A stretch of 64,000 nt of DNA from Dreissena polymorpha (taxonomy: Eukaryota > Mollusca > Bivalvia > Myida > Dreissenidae), in NCBI RefSeq assembly GCF_020536995.1, contig NC_068357.1, positions 147,170,751-147,234,750 on the forward strand, given 5' to 3'. The notes below the pieces were generated by a model, which did no database searches, had not been told where the DNA came from, and saw only the letters and a program-made list of their open reading frames with translations. Made by a program: the position numbers and the translations under genes. Shown piece by piece: positions 34,519 through 48,000 of this stretch. Each line of letters begins with the position of its first letter. Positions within the stretch are counted from its first letter, which is position 1.

Positions 34519-35807
34519 ATGCACCCAGTAGGGTGGCATATAGCAGTTGAACTGTCTGTCGGTGTATCAGTATGTCAGTCTGTCCGTCTGTCCGAAAACT
34601 TTAATGGCCATAACTTTTTCAATATTGAAGATAGCAACTTGATATTTGGCATGCATGTGCATCTCACAGAGCTGCACATTTTGAGTGGTGAAAGGTGTAG
34701 GTCAAGGTCATCCTTCAAGGTCAAATGTCTAATATTATGGCGTCTGTCCGTCCGTCCAAAAACTTTAACATTGGCCATAACTTTTTCACTATTGAAGATA
34801 GCAACTTGATATTTGGCATGCATGTGCATCTCACAGAGCTGCACATTTTGAGTGGTGAAGGGTGAAGGTCAAGGTCATCCTTCAAGGTCAAATGTCTAAT
34901 ATGTGGCATCTGTCCAAAAACTTTAACATTAGCCATAACTTTTTCACTATTGAAGATAGCCACTTAATTTTTGGCATGCATGTGTATCTCATGGAGCTGA
35001 ACATTTTGAGTGGTGAAAGGTCAAGGTCATCCTTCAAAGTCAAATGTCAAATATATGGCACCTGTCCGTCCGAAAACTTTAACATTGGCCATAACTTTTT
35101 CAATATTGAAAATAGCAACTTGATATTAATTTTGGCATGCATGTGCATCTCAGGGAGCTGCACATTTTGAGTGGTGAAAGGTGAAGGTCAATGTCATCCT
35201 TCAAGGTCAAATGTCTAACATCTGGCGTCTGTCCGTCTGTCCAAAAACTTTTAACATTGGCCATAACTTTTTCACTATTGAAGAAAGCAACTTGATATTT
35301 GACATGCATGTGTATCTCATGGAGCTGAACATTTTGAGTGGTGAAAGGTGAAGGTCAAGGTCATCCTTCAAGGTCAAATGTCAAATATATGGCGTCTGTC
35401 CGTCCGAAAACTTTAACAGTGGCCATTACTTTTTCAATATTGAAGATAGCAACTTGATATTTGGCATGCATGTGTATCTCATGAAGCTGCACATTTTGAG
35501 TGGTGGAAGTTCAAGGTCAAGGTCATCCTTCAAGGTCAAAGGTCATAAAAAAATTATTTCAAAGCGGCGTTCTCATGAAGCTGCACATTTTGAGTGGTGG
35601 AAGTTTAAGGTCAATGTCATCCTTCAAGGTCAAAAGTAAAAAAAAAAAACAAAAAAAATAATTTCAAAGCGGCGTTCTCATGAAGCTGCACATTTTGAGT
35701 GGTGGAAGTTCAAGGTAAAGGTCATCCTTCAAGGTCAAAGGTAAAAAAAAATATATTTTTTATTTATTTATTTCAAAGCATTGTGTTTCTGACGAACACA
35801 TCTCTTG
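34519..35807 (+). mobile_element. Tandem-core element, family B, forward copy
   Basis: Starts tatgcacccagtagggtggc, then ctgtctgtcggtg.., then about six units of roughly 165 bp (gtccgtcc..aaaactttaacattggcc; gaagatagcaacttgata; catgcatgtg.atctca; cacattttgagtggtg; gtcaaggtcatccttcaagg). Shortened units near 35560-35740 follow. It ends gaacacatctcttg. Reading frames in it on both strands are repeat translations. Its right end lies inside the last exon of the minus-strand gene at 35773-38081. Confidence 0.85.
35763..35772 (-). promoter_or_regulatory. Overlapping AATAAA signals right after the stop, from the transposon
   Basis: On the minus strand TGA is followed directly by AATAAATAAAT. The sequence belongs to the family B element, so the element may supply both stop and polyadenylation signal. 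Confidence 0.4.
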
Positions 35808-38081
35808 TTTCATGCAATTTTAGTATTGAATGTATTTTAAGACTTGCCTTTCGTTCACTTGCATTTGGTTTTGTGAACCTATCTTTCCTCTGACGATGTT
35901 TTCTCTCCTCATTTGTAAGTGGCTTATTTCTGTACCGCCTTCGGATTAGGACAGGGTTATTCTTGGGGACACGGTGGGTCAGAGTAAGATGCTGGAGGAT
36001 AAGAATAAACAACCCTTAAGTGTTTAAATCCTTATGCTACTAGTTGCTCAGTTTGATATCAATATAGCACTGAGCATTAAAGTTAAAATATTTTGTTGAA
36101 TATTTCATAATGCAGATATTATCAACAGTAATCACAAAATTGATTGCAGTATATTTTAACATTGAAGTCGAAAAATATTGACATAACATACATTAACATA
36201 ACATGTTCACATATTTTTCTAAACACATGCCAGAATGCAAGTAAAATTAATACCCATGCTGAGGCTTTAGGAGGTTCTTTGGAAACTACATTTTCTGCAT
36301 TGACTTTGACTTTTGGCCCATTATTATTTCCTTTACAGGTTGAATCTGTCTTGAGCAAATCTTGATCGTTTACTTCCTCATCTACAACAAACAACACACA
36401 TAGCAAATCGAAACATTTTAAGAAAAGCCCTCATCTTAATACATGTACTTAGCTGTGAAACTGTTTTTGTTGTCCGAGACATAGCTTATAATATTAGTTT
36501 AAGTCAATTTAACTTTCTTAGGCACTTGTGCTTTGTAAATCACTTAGACTTTTTAAATAACTTTAATTTATACATTTTTATAGATAATAAAACTATAACC
36601 AGCAATTCAGTTGTGTTTTAGTTTTATTCAATGGTATGTTTATTCTAAATTAATAGTCAAGTACATTTACCACTAGTCTAAGATATGAGATGCTGAACAC
36701 GAAGCAAGACATATTCACATTGAAACCCTCAAATATAAACAAAAATAGAAGTAGCTAAATATTTGCAAATCAACAAACTTGTTTTGTAATGTACCAACAT
36801 TGAAAAAAGAAATGCATTTTAAATTGCAAATTCATGGGACCAACATTCTGCCATGAAAAAAAAATTGCATTTTATGTGGTAACCGACCAATTACCTATAA
36901 GTTGCAGTAGATCTACAAACTCTGTATTGTTTGTAATGACAGCTTCAGCTTGAACACTGTCCAGCAGGTTTAGCAGTAATGGTGTTGTGAATGGCAACTG
37001 GCTTAGCATCCAACTGAAAACATTTAAAACACTTATCTAACTTTTAACCACAGTTGTTACTGTTTACAAACTTGGTATCTGCAATATAAATGTATATTTG
37101 TAGTTACTAATAAAGATCCTTAATGCTTTTTGAGGAATCAACATCTATTTCGTACATAAATTTTCAAAAAGAACACTTAAAGGGACATCTTCATGAATGT
37201 ACATACAAAAGAATCTATTATTTTCATACTTAATACATCTTCCTTTGGCCTTATTGCGTTGCAGTAAGTAAACAAATATGTTTTACTAATGCAAACAATT
37301 CAACAACAATTTGTTTAACTGAAAGGAGTTGATTAATTCCGGTGATATTTGTTTAATTTATTTGCAGCATGTTTAACCACGCAAAATGGATAGTTCCATA
37401 CACACTGCAATAGCATTCACTATTTGCATCCATGGCTGACCTAATGCTGGTGACACCACACCAAAGGGAGAGTTAATCCATTGCAATTGGCAATAAACAT
37501 GTTTTGTTTACTCTAGTAGGGGTTGTTTGCTTCATTTTGCAATTTATGGGGATATTTCTTGAAGGGGGGAAATAGAATGTTAAGATGTATAAAATGAATA
37601 AATTTGAATTATTTTAGTTGAAGTAAGATTTTAAAATGCATTAAACATGTTTTAAATCATAGTTATGTGAGTGAAATAACGGAGCGCATGCACATCATGA
37701 TGTGACGCCATCATGAGAGTCTCGTTCGTAGTGTAAACAAAATCACCAGAAAAAGGTGTCCACCGGAATTAGGTAGATGATGGTACTATTTTCAAATATT
37801 GGTTTTATTTTCTCTCACAAATAAGTATAGGCTGTTAATTACCATTTAGGTGTGCCAACTCTTTCTATTGGTTCTTGAATATTTATTACAGATTTGTTTG
37901 CAATAGGTGTCCTCAATTTAGTTGCAATGTGTGCCAGCATTGGTGTAATAGGTGAATGGCAAAATCTGTAAGGTGATGACTGATGTTTATAATTGGCGCA
38001 TAGCGTCCATGGTCTTGGGGTAACATTATACACTGCTGTCTTGTAGTAGTCCTCATTATTCTGCATGTTTATCTCCGCCAT
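35773..38081 (-). CDS. Unrecognised four-exon gene, basic C-terminus
   Basis: Exons 38081-37843, 37013-36895, 36381-36254 and 35991-35773 join in phase to 234 residues. It starts MAEINMQNNEDYYKTAVYNV. Each junction restores a codon (TG|T, G|AT, then phase 0), which supports the model. I do not recognise the protein. Features: a Pro/aromatic N-terminal third, a leucine-rich middle (PLLLNLLDSVQ, FVDLLQLI), a polar linker and a very basic segment (RVPKNNPVLIRRRYRNKPL, EERKHRQRKDRF) suggesting a nuclear or RNA/DNA-binding role. The last about ten codons and the TGA lie inside the family B element end, and AATAAATAAAT follows the stop directly. It converges on CHURC1. An additional exon downstream, or a different native C-terminus, cannot be excluded. 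Confidence 0.68.
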
Positions 38082-38099
38082 TTTTGACGACACGACCTG

Positions 38100-38850
38100 C
38101 AGTGCACATATATGATATTTTTATACATTTTTTGTCATTTGCTTATGATTTGACTAGGTTATTAGGGGACCGTGTATGATTTTCAATGTGCAGTCCTTTG
38201 AAATGTTTTATTTAGTGAATTGGAAATATACATCTTTCTACGAACTCTATGAACATTTAGATTTTTAGTGAGTATCCCATTAATCGGCATTATCATGATT
38301 TTTGCCATTCGACAACAGAAAGTTTAACTCAAATTTTCAGTTTAATAAGATTAAAATAAACTCAGAGATCAAACATGCACAAGCAAGAATCATTAGATGA
38401 TAAATGCGCAGTCTTTTGCAAATTTTCCGTTGTGATAGTTTGTATATAGTTGTATTAATTACAATTAGATATTACCTTCGTCGTCTGAACATCGAAAGGC
38501 TGATGGGACGAATCGAGACACGTGTAGATTGACCAATGAAAATGTTGTTGATGAGTATTACAACCAATCACATGTAAGTTTACGAAATACATTCCGGGAA
38601 AATTGTCTTAGGCTAGAAACCACTAAATCAAAATGTGACCATATGCATGAAAATTGACCCGCCTCATTTCTCTATTCCACTGTATTGCTCATCTTCCTGC
38701 CTGATAACAATAAGCTATGGTACACATTTTAAGTTTCTACCCCAGATATCGGGAATGAATGTAACAGAGCAATTCAATTAGGCATCATCATTTCTAGAGT
38801 GGGCATCAGACATGCGTTCTGTTCTGATTTGAACTTATTTCTTTTTGCTT
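38100..38850. other. Upstream region of the unrecognised minus-strand gene
   Basis: Contains the likely promoter of that gene. No motif I can defend and no other gene. Confidence 0.4.
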
Positions 38851-38859
38851 AACTTTAAA

Positions 38860-41000
38860 GATCGATTTAAAAAACTCCATAGCGCAATGTAAAGCACATC
38901 GAGAAGGTGCAAGGCTTATGTCGAATGTCAAGGTAACCTTAGATGGTCTACGTCCTTAATGACGCTCATCATCATTAATTACTTCCTTTACGAGAAGAAG
39001 AATAAACTCTTCGTCCGACAAAAAGAGACGGGAAAGTCGACAGATCGTCAATGCTATCTCGAGGCCAAAGCTACCTGTCAACGATTTGAGAGGCAAGCTT
39101 ACTGGAACTACATTGAGAACCACATAGAAGTTGGTGACCAAGACCAGCAACCCAACAAGCAGAAGATGTTCTGGAGCTTCATAAAGTCGACCAGAAAAGA
39201 CAACTCTGGGTTGGCACCCTTGAAAGACAACGGCAGGATGTACAGCGACCCTCTTGACAAAGCCAACTTACTGAACCGACGATACCAGTCAGTGTTCATC
39301 CATGACAAGGACAGTAATGCCAACCCAACACCAGATGGGGAACCAGCACCAACCATGCCACAAATCCAGGCTACGCCCCATGGAGTGCTGACGCAGCTGA
39401 TGAAGCTTAACCCCCAAAAGGCAACGGGCCAAGATATGCTCCCAGCAAGGGTTCTAAAACAACTGGCAAATGAGTGCGCCCCATATCTCTCACATATATA
39501 CCAAAAGTGCCTGACAGCAGAATCACTCCCAGATATATGGAAGACTGCCAGTGTCTGTAATATTTAAGAAGCGAGGCAGGTACAAAGCGAGAAACTACCG
39601 CCCAGTGTCACTCACTTGTATATGCTATAAAATGCTGGACCATATCATCGTAAGTAATGTCATGGGACACCTGGACAGTTACAACATCCTAACTGATTAC
39701 CAGCATGGATTCAGAAGGAGGCGGAGTTGTGAAACCCAACTCCTTACCATGTCGGATGAAGTCCTGAAGTCCCTCGACAAAAGGAAACAGCATGACCTTG
39801 CCATCCTGGACTTCAGCAAAGCATTCGACAAAGTTCCACACCAGCGTCTGTTGACCTAGCTGCACCACTACGGCATACGCGGCCAGACCTTGGAGTGGAT
39901 CCGAGCCTTCCTGACAAAAAGAACACAGAGAGTTGCTGTTGACGGAGCAATCTCAGATCCCGCACCAGTAATCAGTGGAGTGCCCCAGGGGAGTGTTCTG
40001 GAACCGATCCTCTTCCTGGTTTACATTAACGACATCCCCCTTAAAGTCTCTTTCAAGACAAGACTTTTCGCAGACGACTGTATGGTATACAGAGAAATAT
40101 CATCGAAACGTGAGTGTGAGCTACTCCAGGAAGACCTCCGTCGTCTGTGGGACAGGGAGAAGCTTTGGAGAATGTCCTTTAACCCAGAGAAGTACTGAAT
40201 TCTGCGAGTACACAGAAAGCGATCGCCCATTTTGTATAGCTACACCCTTAAAGGCCACACGCTTGTATGTGAAGAAGGTTCAAAATACATTGGGGTTGTG
40301 CTGACAAAGGACATGTCCTGGAAGCAATATATTCAAAGGTCTTCAAGAAAAGCAACAGTTCCCTTGGTTTCCTACGCAGGAACTTACGGATAGGCAACGA
40401 GGAGGTAAAAAGCGCTGCATACTTTTTCCTTGTTCGCCCAAACCTAGAGTACTGCGGCACTGTGTGGAGCCCATACCATAAGGAACAGCTAGTTCCATGA
40501 TCTGGAGTTAGTCAAAATACGAGCAGCCCGCTATGTGATGAAAAGATACCACAACACCAGTAGCGTCACATCAATGCTTGACCACCTACAGTGGGATACT
40601 CTATAGTCCAGAAGAACCAAAGCCAAACTGACAATGGTCTACAAGATGACCAACGACCTCGTGGACATGCCAGTAACCAAATACCTTTCCCCTTGCTCGA
40701 GCGGGACACGGGCTAACCACTCCATCAAGAACCTGCCGTTAACATCTACCTCATACAGTCGCCACAGCTTTTTTCCAAGTATAATCACCACTTGGAACAA
40801 CCTACCGGCCTCCATTGCTGAAGACCCCGCCTTGGTATCCTTCAAGCGGGGGCCAGCAACAACCAGATTCTAAAGAAGTTGTCAGTGCCAGCTACAAAGT
40901 AACCCCCAATGACCCCTCACGGCTGTTCCGGTTGAAGTTCAAACATCTAGGCGGCCACCGTAGCCGGAATAGCATGATGGAGAAGGATGAAACGTAGTTG
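38860..41000 (+). mobile_element. Jockey-like LINE fragment, decayed
   Basis: A 5'-truncated LINE. The left edge lies near 38860, where reading resembles an ORF2 segment. The right part ends around 40990 after the conserved TWNNLPASI block. GC content is visibly higher than in the flanks, consistent with a recent outsider relative to host sequence. Confidence 0.8.
38959..40873 (+). pseudogene. LINE ORF2 reverse transcriptase, broken
   Basis: Pre-RT region (KMFWSFIKSTRKDNSGLAPL, NPQKATGQDMLPARVL) at 38959-39567, then a frame shift. Fingers and palm follow at 39551-40198: KARNYRPVSLTCI, LDFSKAFDKVPHQR, GVPQGSVLEPILFLVYIND, RLFADDCMVY. An in-frame TAG at 39857 and a TGA at 40196 (for the usual Cys of PEKCEILRV) interrupt it, and another shift precedes SFFPSIITTWNNLPASIAED. 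Motif succession is that of jockey-superfamily LINEs. Confidence 0.88.
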
Positions 41001-44000
41001 GTGACTCTGCTTTACTTTCCTTCTGTCTGTTAACTATCAAGCTCATCTTACGTTGCCTTTCACTCTTTATCCTCATTCTTCAACCACCCGTCGAATAATG
41101 TGTGATTGCATCGACGTACGATGTAGATTATTTCATTATTGTTGGACCGAACTAGTACGTATAGGTCTCTTTGGTATCGACACACAGATCTAAAAATAAA
41201 TTTGTTCAATAAATAGTTTACCACATGTCAAAACTGTATGTTTAACCTAAAGGTCACACACATGTAGATCCAAGTAATTTTTTTTGCTTCTTATGAATTG
41301 GCCATGAACAGACAAGTTATTATCATAAAATGTGCATACGAGAAAAGGGCAATATTGGCTATATTAAAATTATTGTCCAAATGTGAATGTTATGGATAAA
41401 AAAAAATGGGCCAAAGTAGCATTTTTCGGTACTACGGATTAACTTGTTTAAAGTATCCGTTGCATTAGGGTTACTAATATTAAATGACAGTCGAAGACAA
41501 GGTGCCTGTCCACATCAAATCGAGCCCGTTGTAAATAATGCCTTTACATTTGGTATTATATAAAATTAGTGTGACCTTGAACTTTGAGATAGAATCGCAC
41601 GCATAACGATCAACACCGATAAGTTGTGCATTGAACTTAAAGTATGCCTTTGACGTTTAAGTTAGGGATACACACTTTTTGCACAACACATTGAATGATG
41701 AACATCTGTGGCAAGTTATGATAAAATGAGTCTTTTGCTCGTACTCGTGCTCGTGCATTTACCTGTAAGTATGATCTGGACCGTTGAGCAAACAAAACGG
41801 ATCTTACGCTCGAAACGCTACTTCCAATGAGTGATTAGTATATTTTAAATGATGTAGTATAAGTTCGGTATATGTTTCTAATGAAATAATTTGAAATGTA
41901 ATTACTGTCGTTACATTTGAGCTAGGGACGTGGACGATACGCTCAACGCATTGTCTGCTCATGGAGAGCATTTGTATTAAGTTTCGTATTTTTATTTCAA
42001 TAACGCTATTTGTTCAATGAAAACTTTGTTATGTTAGTAAAAGTGAGCATATTTTCTGGAATACTAAATTCGATAAATTCTTCCTGTTTATGGATATAAC
42101 AACATTGCGGCAGCTAATAACATACAATCAAAATTGAAGGCAATGCCGTCTGTGCCGAAGAAAAACAAATCTGAGAAAGCATGTTCATATTAGACGTCTT
42201 TCGATTTTTCGGTTAAATTATCAAAAGTCAAGGTCACATCGGTAAGTAACAAATAACTTGTGTCCGCGCAATATAATGATCATCCTTTGACCTATTAGCA
42301 TGCACATTCCTATAGTGGTTACCTGTGTGCAGCGGAAGACACATATGTATTATGAAGTCACCAGGTGAAGAATAATGTCAAATGTTTTGTAACAGGAATT
42401 TTGTTTCGGCACTACATTTTGAGAACATTCTGAAAATTTCGCATGCAAATTGGTATAGCGAATGGGAGGAGATGAAGACGCATTTTGATTTTGAGGACAA
42501 AGGTCAATGTCACATAAAATAGGTTTATTCTTGCTATCTTGACCTACGATCATCTGAACGAGAATGTCGCCAGTTAATTTTGAGGTCAACAAGTTAAATG
42601 GGCTTGAAACAGAATATATGTGTCAGAACAATATCTTGAGACTGCTTTGACCTGTGATAAATTCATCATAATGCAAATCGGTATATGGCTTACTTGGGTG
42701 GCAAGGAAGACGCCTATCAAGTTTGAGGCAATCGGGTCAAATATAAAGGTCACATAGGCTTTATCTTTAATAAATTTATAAGGAACTCTCGATTCTCTCA
42801 AATAACCATGCCGGTTACCTGGAAGTAAATAATAAATTTACTTTGAGGTCAATAGGTCATAACCTTTAAAGATCAAAGCCACATCTGCTAATCGCATTAA
42901 CATGTCTTCCATAAAAAGCAAGATAATTCTTGGGATCATATTAAATGCTGATTGACTGGTTAGTATTGACGAGAATGACCCCTAGAGATCCAAGGTCAAT
43001 GTCACAGGGACAAAGTCGCTGAAAGTCAGGGGCATACGTTCATAATGACGCTCTTAATAATCAATTGACTGTATTTTGACATTTATTTTCATATCCATGT
43101 GAATTGTGCTTAACATTGTGGTATATTTAAAAATATAAAAGTGAGACATGCATTCGTATTACAAGAAATACCATAAAATAAACACTATAATAAATTAATA
43201 GAATGTCATAGGAAGTCATAAAATTCATAATAATTAAACAAGCATCAATAAAAAAGTAACTTACTACAAAATCTTCTAAAAACTTACCAAGACTATAATT
43301 GTCATTTGAATGTGCAAGGTGAGTAATATGATTCAAAGTTTATAATTATGTAAGAATCTTCCTGTCTGTTGAGTCATTTGCAAATGAGAAAAAATGAAAG
43401 CTGTTAGTTGTCATTGAAGAAGGTTTGATCCAAGAGGCACGTCCAATAACAAAGCCTCTAGACCCCAGATCATAGAATGGACAGTTACCAGAAATGTAAC
43501 TAGCTAAAACTTATATGTTTAAATGTGTCCCTCTGTTGTAATTTACTACACTTGCCAGAATACTTTTTAAAGATCTCATTTTCATTACATGAATTTAACT
43601 ATTTATGTAATAATCAAGAGATAAAGAGTAAAACACAACAAATTGACAGTAAATTGGATTGATAAAAACAGCAAAAGAGTGTAACTATGTCATTTGTGTG
43701 CGTTTGCATTTTGAAAAAATGATACATTATAAAATTAATTATACAACAAATCTGTGATGTCAAAAAAGTTGAAAAAATACACATTTTAAGTTCAACATTA
43801 TAATTGTGGAAAAAAAGTTGTTTGAAAAGTGAATTGGTGAGAACTTCCATTCAATACAAGAGAGGTTTAGACCCTCCCAACCCTCTTCTACGCCCACAAC
43901 ACAAGACAAAATCAAAATTGAGTACATGTTTATTTCAATAACAAAAAACATTGCCACGCAACTAAACCAGGTTTTGTAGGTTTGTACGTAAGCAAACTAC

Positions 44001-45046
44001 ACATTTCCGTATGCAAAACCTACATCTGAACCGAAGTTATTAAGTGGAAACAATGATTCTATTTTTTAGTAGTAGTGACCTTGACCAACCCGCACCATGC
44101 AAGTCTTCATGTAAGCTACACTACAAAAAAAGTTTCATTACACCGAAACCCTTTTTTATCCTTAGTAACAGTTACGTTGACCCTCGTAGTCTCAAATACA
44201 ATCACAAACTTTGTTTCCATGCAAGCTTGCTGTAACCAAAGTTTCATCTAGATTGGTCTATGCCAACAAAAGTAATTGACTTAACACTATCTGTTTGCTG
44301 TTTTTCTATTTTAAGTTACAGCGACCTTTTTATGTCATGAGATATAACAAATACAATCCAATGCTAGGTCTTCATGTAAATTACAAACAAACAAAACTTA
44401 AGATCAAATTCAAAACCTCCATCGAAACATAAAGTTATTGAGCGGAGACAATCTTTAATGTTTAGTCACAATAACCATGACCATCACACAACTAGCTCAA
44501 AGTACAATACCAAGCTAGGTCTCAACGCAAGCTTGCTAAATATCTTAAGTTTTATCAAGATTGGCCGATGCAAACTTTAGTGATCAACAATTTGTTTGAC
44601 ACTGAACTCAAGAGGTCAATCTTATAACCAGGATTTGTCAACTTCACCAAAAACCTGGTTATAAACTAAATACAATAAATGAAATAGCAGCTTATATTCA
44701 AAATTTATCCCAACTTCGAGAGTGTATTTTTAGACTAAGGTAGGAGTGCTGAGACCCAATCTGGGTCCTCTATAATGCTGCCTTAAGCACAGACAGCCCT
44801 CATAAACTTTGAATTACATATTCAGATTTATTTAAATTTGAAAAAATAATTACATGCATGAATAAAATGATATACATCTACATGTATATTACTAGTAATT
44901 CAAATCATTGATTTCCACCATGGATCAAATTGAACACCAACATTATACATAATACATTATTATACAAGCAGTAACCTTAAAATTACTTTGTACAATTATG
45001 AGCACTTCATTCAAATGAGAAAGACCATGGGTATAAAATTCATTAG
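41001..45046. other. Gene-free stretch with old tandem-type repeats
   Basis: 41560-43030 and 44060-44650 hold eroded repeats of roughly 150-250 bp marked by 'gaccttgacc' or 'aaggtcacat' phrases and recurrent 'gaggtcaa'. The rest is AT-rich with no exon. The part just right of 44820 is presumably the 3' UTR of MAD2L1BP; minus-strand AATAAA occurs at 44827-44832. Confidence 0.5.
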
Positions 45047-48000
45047 TTAACTATTTTGCACCAAAGAGTCATTTGATATTTTGTAACCTTTAATTGAAAT
45101 TGGCGACTGGTACCAAATATTTTCTGAATCGATTTTATGAAAGTCCTGCAATTGTGTAACACCGATATCCATATCTTCAACACTTGAAACTGATTTCAAA
45201 ATAACACTTGTTTGAGAAAGTATTGAACTTGTTGAAGCAGACTTCTTCATTTGTTTTGAATTGTTCGAATTTAAGTTTGAATCTAACAACAGATGCTTCA
45301 ACGACTGGCTTCCTAAAAGGGTGTCAATATTGGACATGTTTGGCTCACTTTCATCATCACTTCCATCATTTTCATACATGTCCATGCTGATTGCGGAATC
45401 TATGCAGACATAGTCGGCCGATATGGAGTCTTCACTGCTTTGAGAATGTCCACAAATCCTATGGCTAGCCATTGGACTGGAAGAAGTATCGCCCATAGAT
45501 ATGTCAAAAGGCTCAAAACCGGACAGTTCTGCTACAGTGAAGTCTTTTGAGAGGTCATGGTTACCTTGGCCAACCGTGTTGCACAGCTGAAATTCCACCT
45601 TACTGCCCCTAACAGGGGTTTTAAACATCGGTCTTGGCAAAAACCAATTTATACATGATTTTCTTGGTCCATACAAAAGAACTGCTGTGCTGGAGGTTGA
45701 GATCTTTTTCAGGTTACAAAGTGGATCCTGCATGATCAACTGCCGGAACAATGTTTTCACACTGTCCTTGCCGGAGAGGTTTTCAGCATCAGGATTCAGT
45801 GGGGGCATGTTTATCAAGTACACTTCCTTTGGGGTCACAGTGGTGGCCCCTATGGTGAACATTACCTGCAGGATTTCGGGACAATGTTCAAAGGCTCTTT
45901 GAATGTTGGTCATTGCCTCTTCTAACTTCTGGACCATAACCACTGCCTTTTTTGTTTTGAAATTTGGTACCAACCTTTTGTCTGTTTCTTTAGAATTTCT
46001 CTGAAAAAATAACAACATATTGTTTAATCACATAAACCCTTAATACAGTTAATATAACAGTTAAAATGGCTGATATATGAATAAATAAAATGAATAAATA
46101 TGTATATATATATATATATATATATAAGGGCAAATAAAAAGAATATGATATCACAAGATGTGAAACGCACACATGAGGAAATTAAAATATTAAACAAGAC
46201 AGACTGAAAGGTACTAGGTCGCTCACCTGAGACCAAAAATAACTGACCTATTCTGAGCAGCTTTTAGTGATGTTTCAATTAGCATTTTAAAAATCTGCAA
46301 ATAATTATTAATATACTGATCAATTTTGATGATGGTTGGACAAAAAACTAATACTATTACTTAAGAGTTTTCACATGGTACAACTACAGACATGTAAGAA
46401 AAACTGTCTAATTTCCTTGTTCAGGTTGGGTATTTGTTTAACAAGAGCTGTCAGAGGACAGCGGGCTTGACTATTCGAGTGCTTGACAGTATAACGTAAG
46501 CCATCATGGGGAAATTGTTCATATTCATAGTCAAGGTAATATACATGTAGTGATATTCTAAGTGGAAGAGGACCATAATTGAAACACATTGATCACTTAT
46601 GTTTTAAAGAAGTTGTACTTTATAGACGATTCTGAGTTCAGGTATATTTTCCACAATCTCTTGAACATTTGTAAAGACATAAAACAAACTAATAAGATTT
46701 TATTTCAAGTTTGATAGCAATAGCTTGGGTGGGATGGTTTGACGATCCTTCAAAAATAAAGTAAATAAATATTTGTGGATTTTTTTTACCATGTTTTAAA
46801 GAAAAAAAATCTTTTTGGGTCGGGGTGGGGTGGGGGTGGAAAGGGGGTTATAATGTGGGGGTTTGGTCATTTATTAGATGATCTTTTAAAATTAAAAAAA
46901 AACTAGAGCTTTGTCACAGACGTGACGTATATTCCCACGTTCCGCAATGACACAGACTATTTTTCATGCTGTCTTCACAAAACAAGAGAATCTAATTTAT
47001 GGTGAGTTTTAAGAATTATTATGCCATTATCATTTATAATCATTTTGACCTTTGAACTCTTGCATTCTTTCACATGACACGCCGTCCAATGCCTGAGAAC
47101 AAAATTAATGTACAGAGTTATTTTAAAATCCCACAATGAATGATATAGTTATGGCCCAGACAATATCATTTAGGTATTGCCCTTTTTTACCTTTGAACTA
47201 AAAGTGTGACCTTGACCTTGGAGATATCAACGTAATTCTTTCGGGCGTCACACCGTCCAATGATTGTGAACAATGTGCCAAATGATTTTAAAATCTCACA
47301 ATGAACAACATAGTTATTGCCTGGACAATCTCATTTATGGCCATTTTTGACCTTTGAACTAAAAGTGTGACCTTGACCTTTTAGATATCAACATAATTCT
47401 TTCGCGCTACACACTGTCCAATCATGGTGAACATATGTGCAAAATGATTTTAAAATCTCACAAGGAACGACATAGTTTTGGCCCGGACAAGCTTTTTATG
47501 GCCATTTTTTACCTTTGAACTGAAAGTGTGACCTTGACCTTGGAGATATCGACATAATTCTTTAGCCCGACACACTGTCCAATGATGGTGAACAAATGTA
47601 CCAAATGATTTTAAAATCTCACAATGAATGTTATGGCCTGGGCAAGATCATTTATGGCCATTTTTTATCTTTGAACTCAAAGTGTGACCTTGACCTTGAA
47701 GATATAGACGTAATTCTTTTGCACTACACACTGTCCAATGATGGTGAACAAATTTGCCAAATTATTTTAAAATCTCACAGTAAATGACAAAGTTATGGCC
47801 CGGACAAGCATTTGACCTTTGAACTCCATGTGTGACCTTGACCGTTGAGATATCAACATTCTTTTTTCACACTGCACACCGTCCCATGATGGTGAACAAA
47901 TGTACCAAGTCATTTTAAAATCTAACGATAAATGACATAGTTATGGTCCACACAAACTTTCGGTTAAAAACGCACTAAGTGACCCCATGACCTAGTTTTT

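Noticed and set aside
34214-35639. Overlapping ORFs on both strands
   Set aside because: Reading frames through the 165-bp tandem units.
36122-36253. Extension of the unrecognised gene's third exon (VLILLAFWHVF...)
   Set aside because: A good donor at ATGG|GTATTAA gives a phase-0 join to the basic exon; the extension looks like intron.
45208-45902. Plus-strand ORFs at 45208-45390 and 45687-45902
   Set aside because: Antisense shadows of p31comet exon 2.
46024-46236. ORFs with YIYIYIY runs
   Set aside because: Translation of the TA microsatellite.
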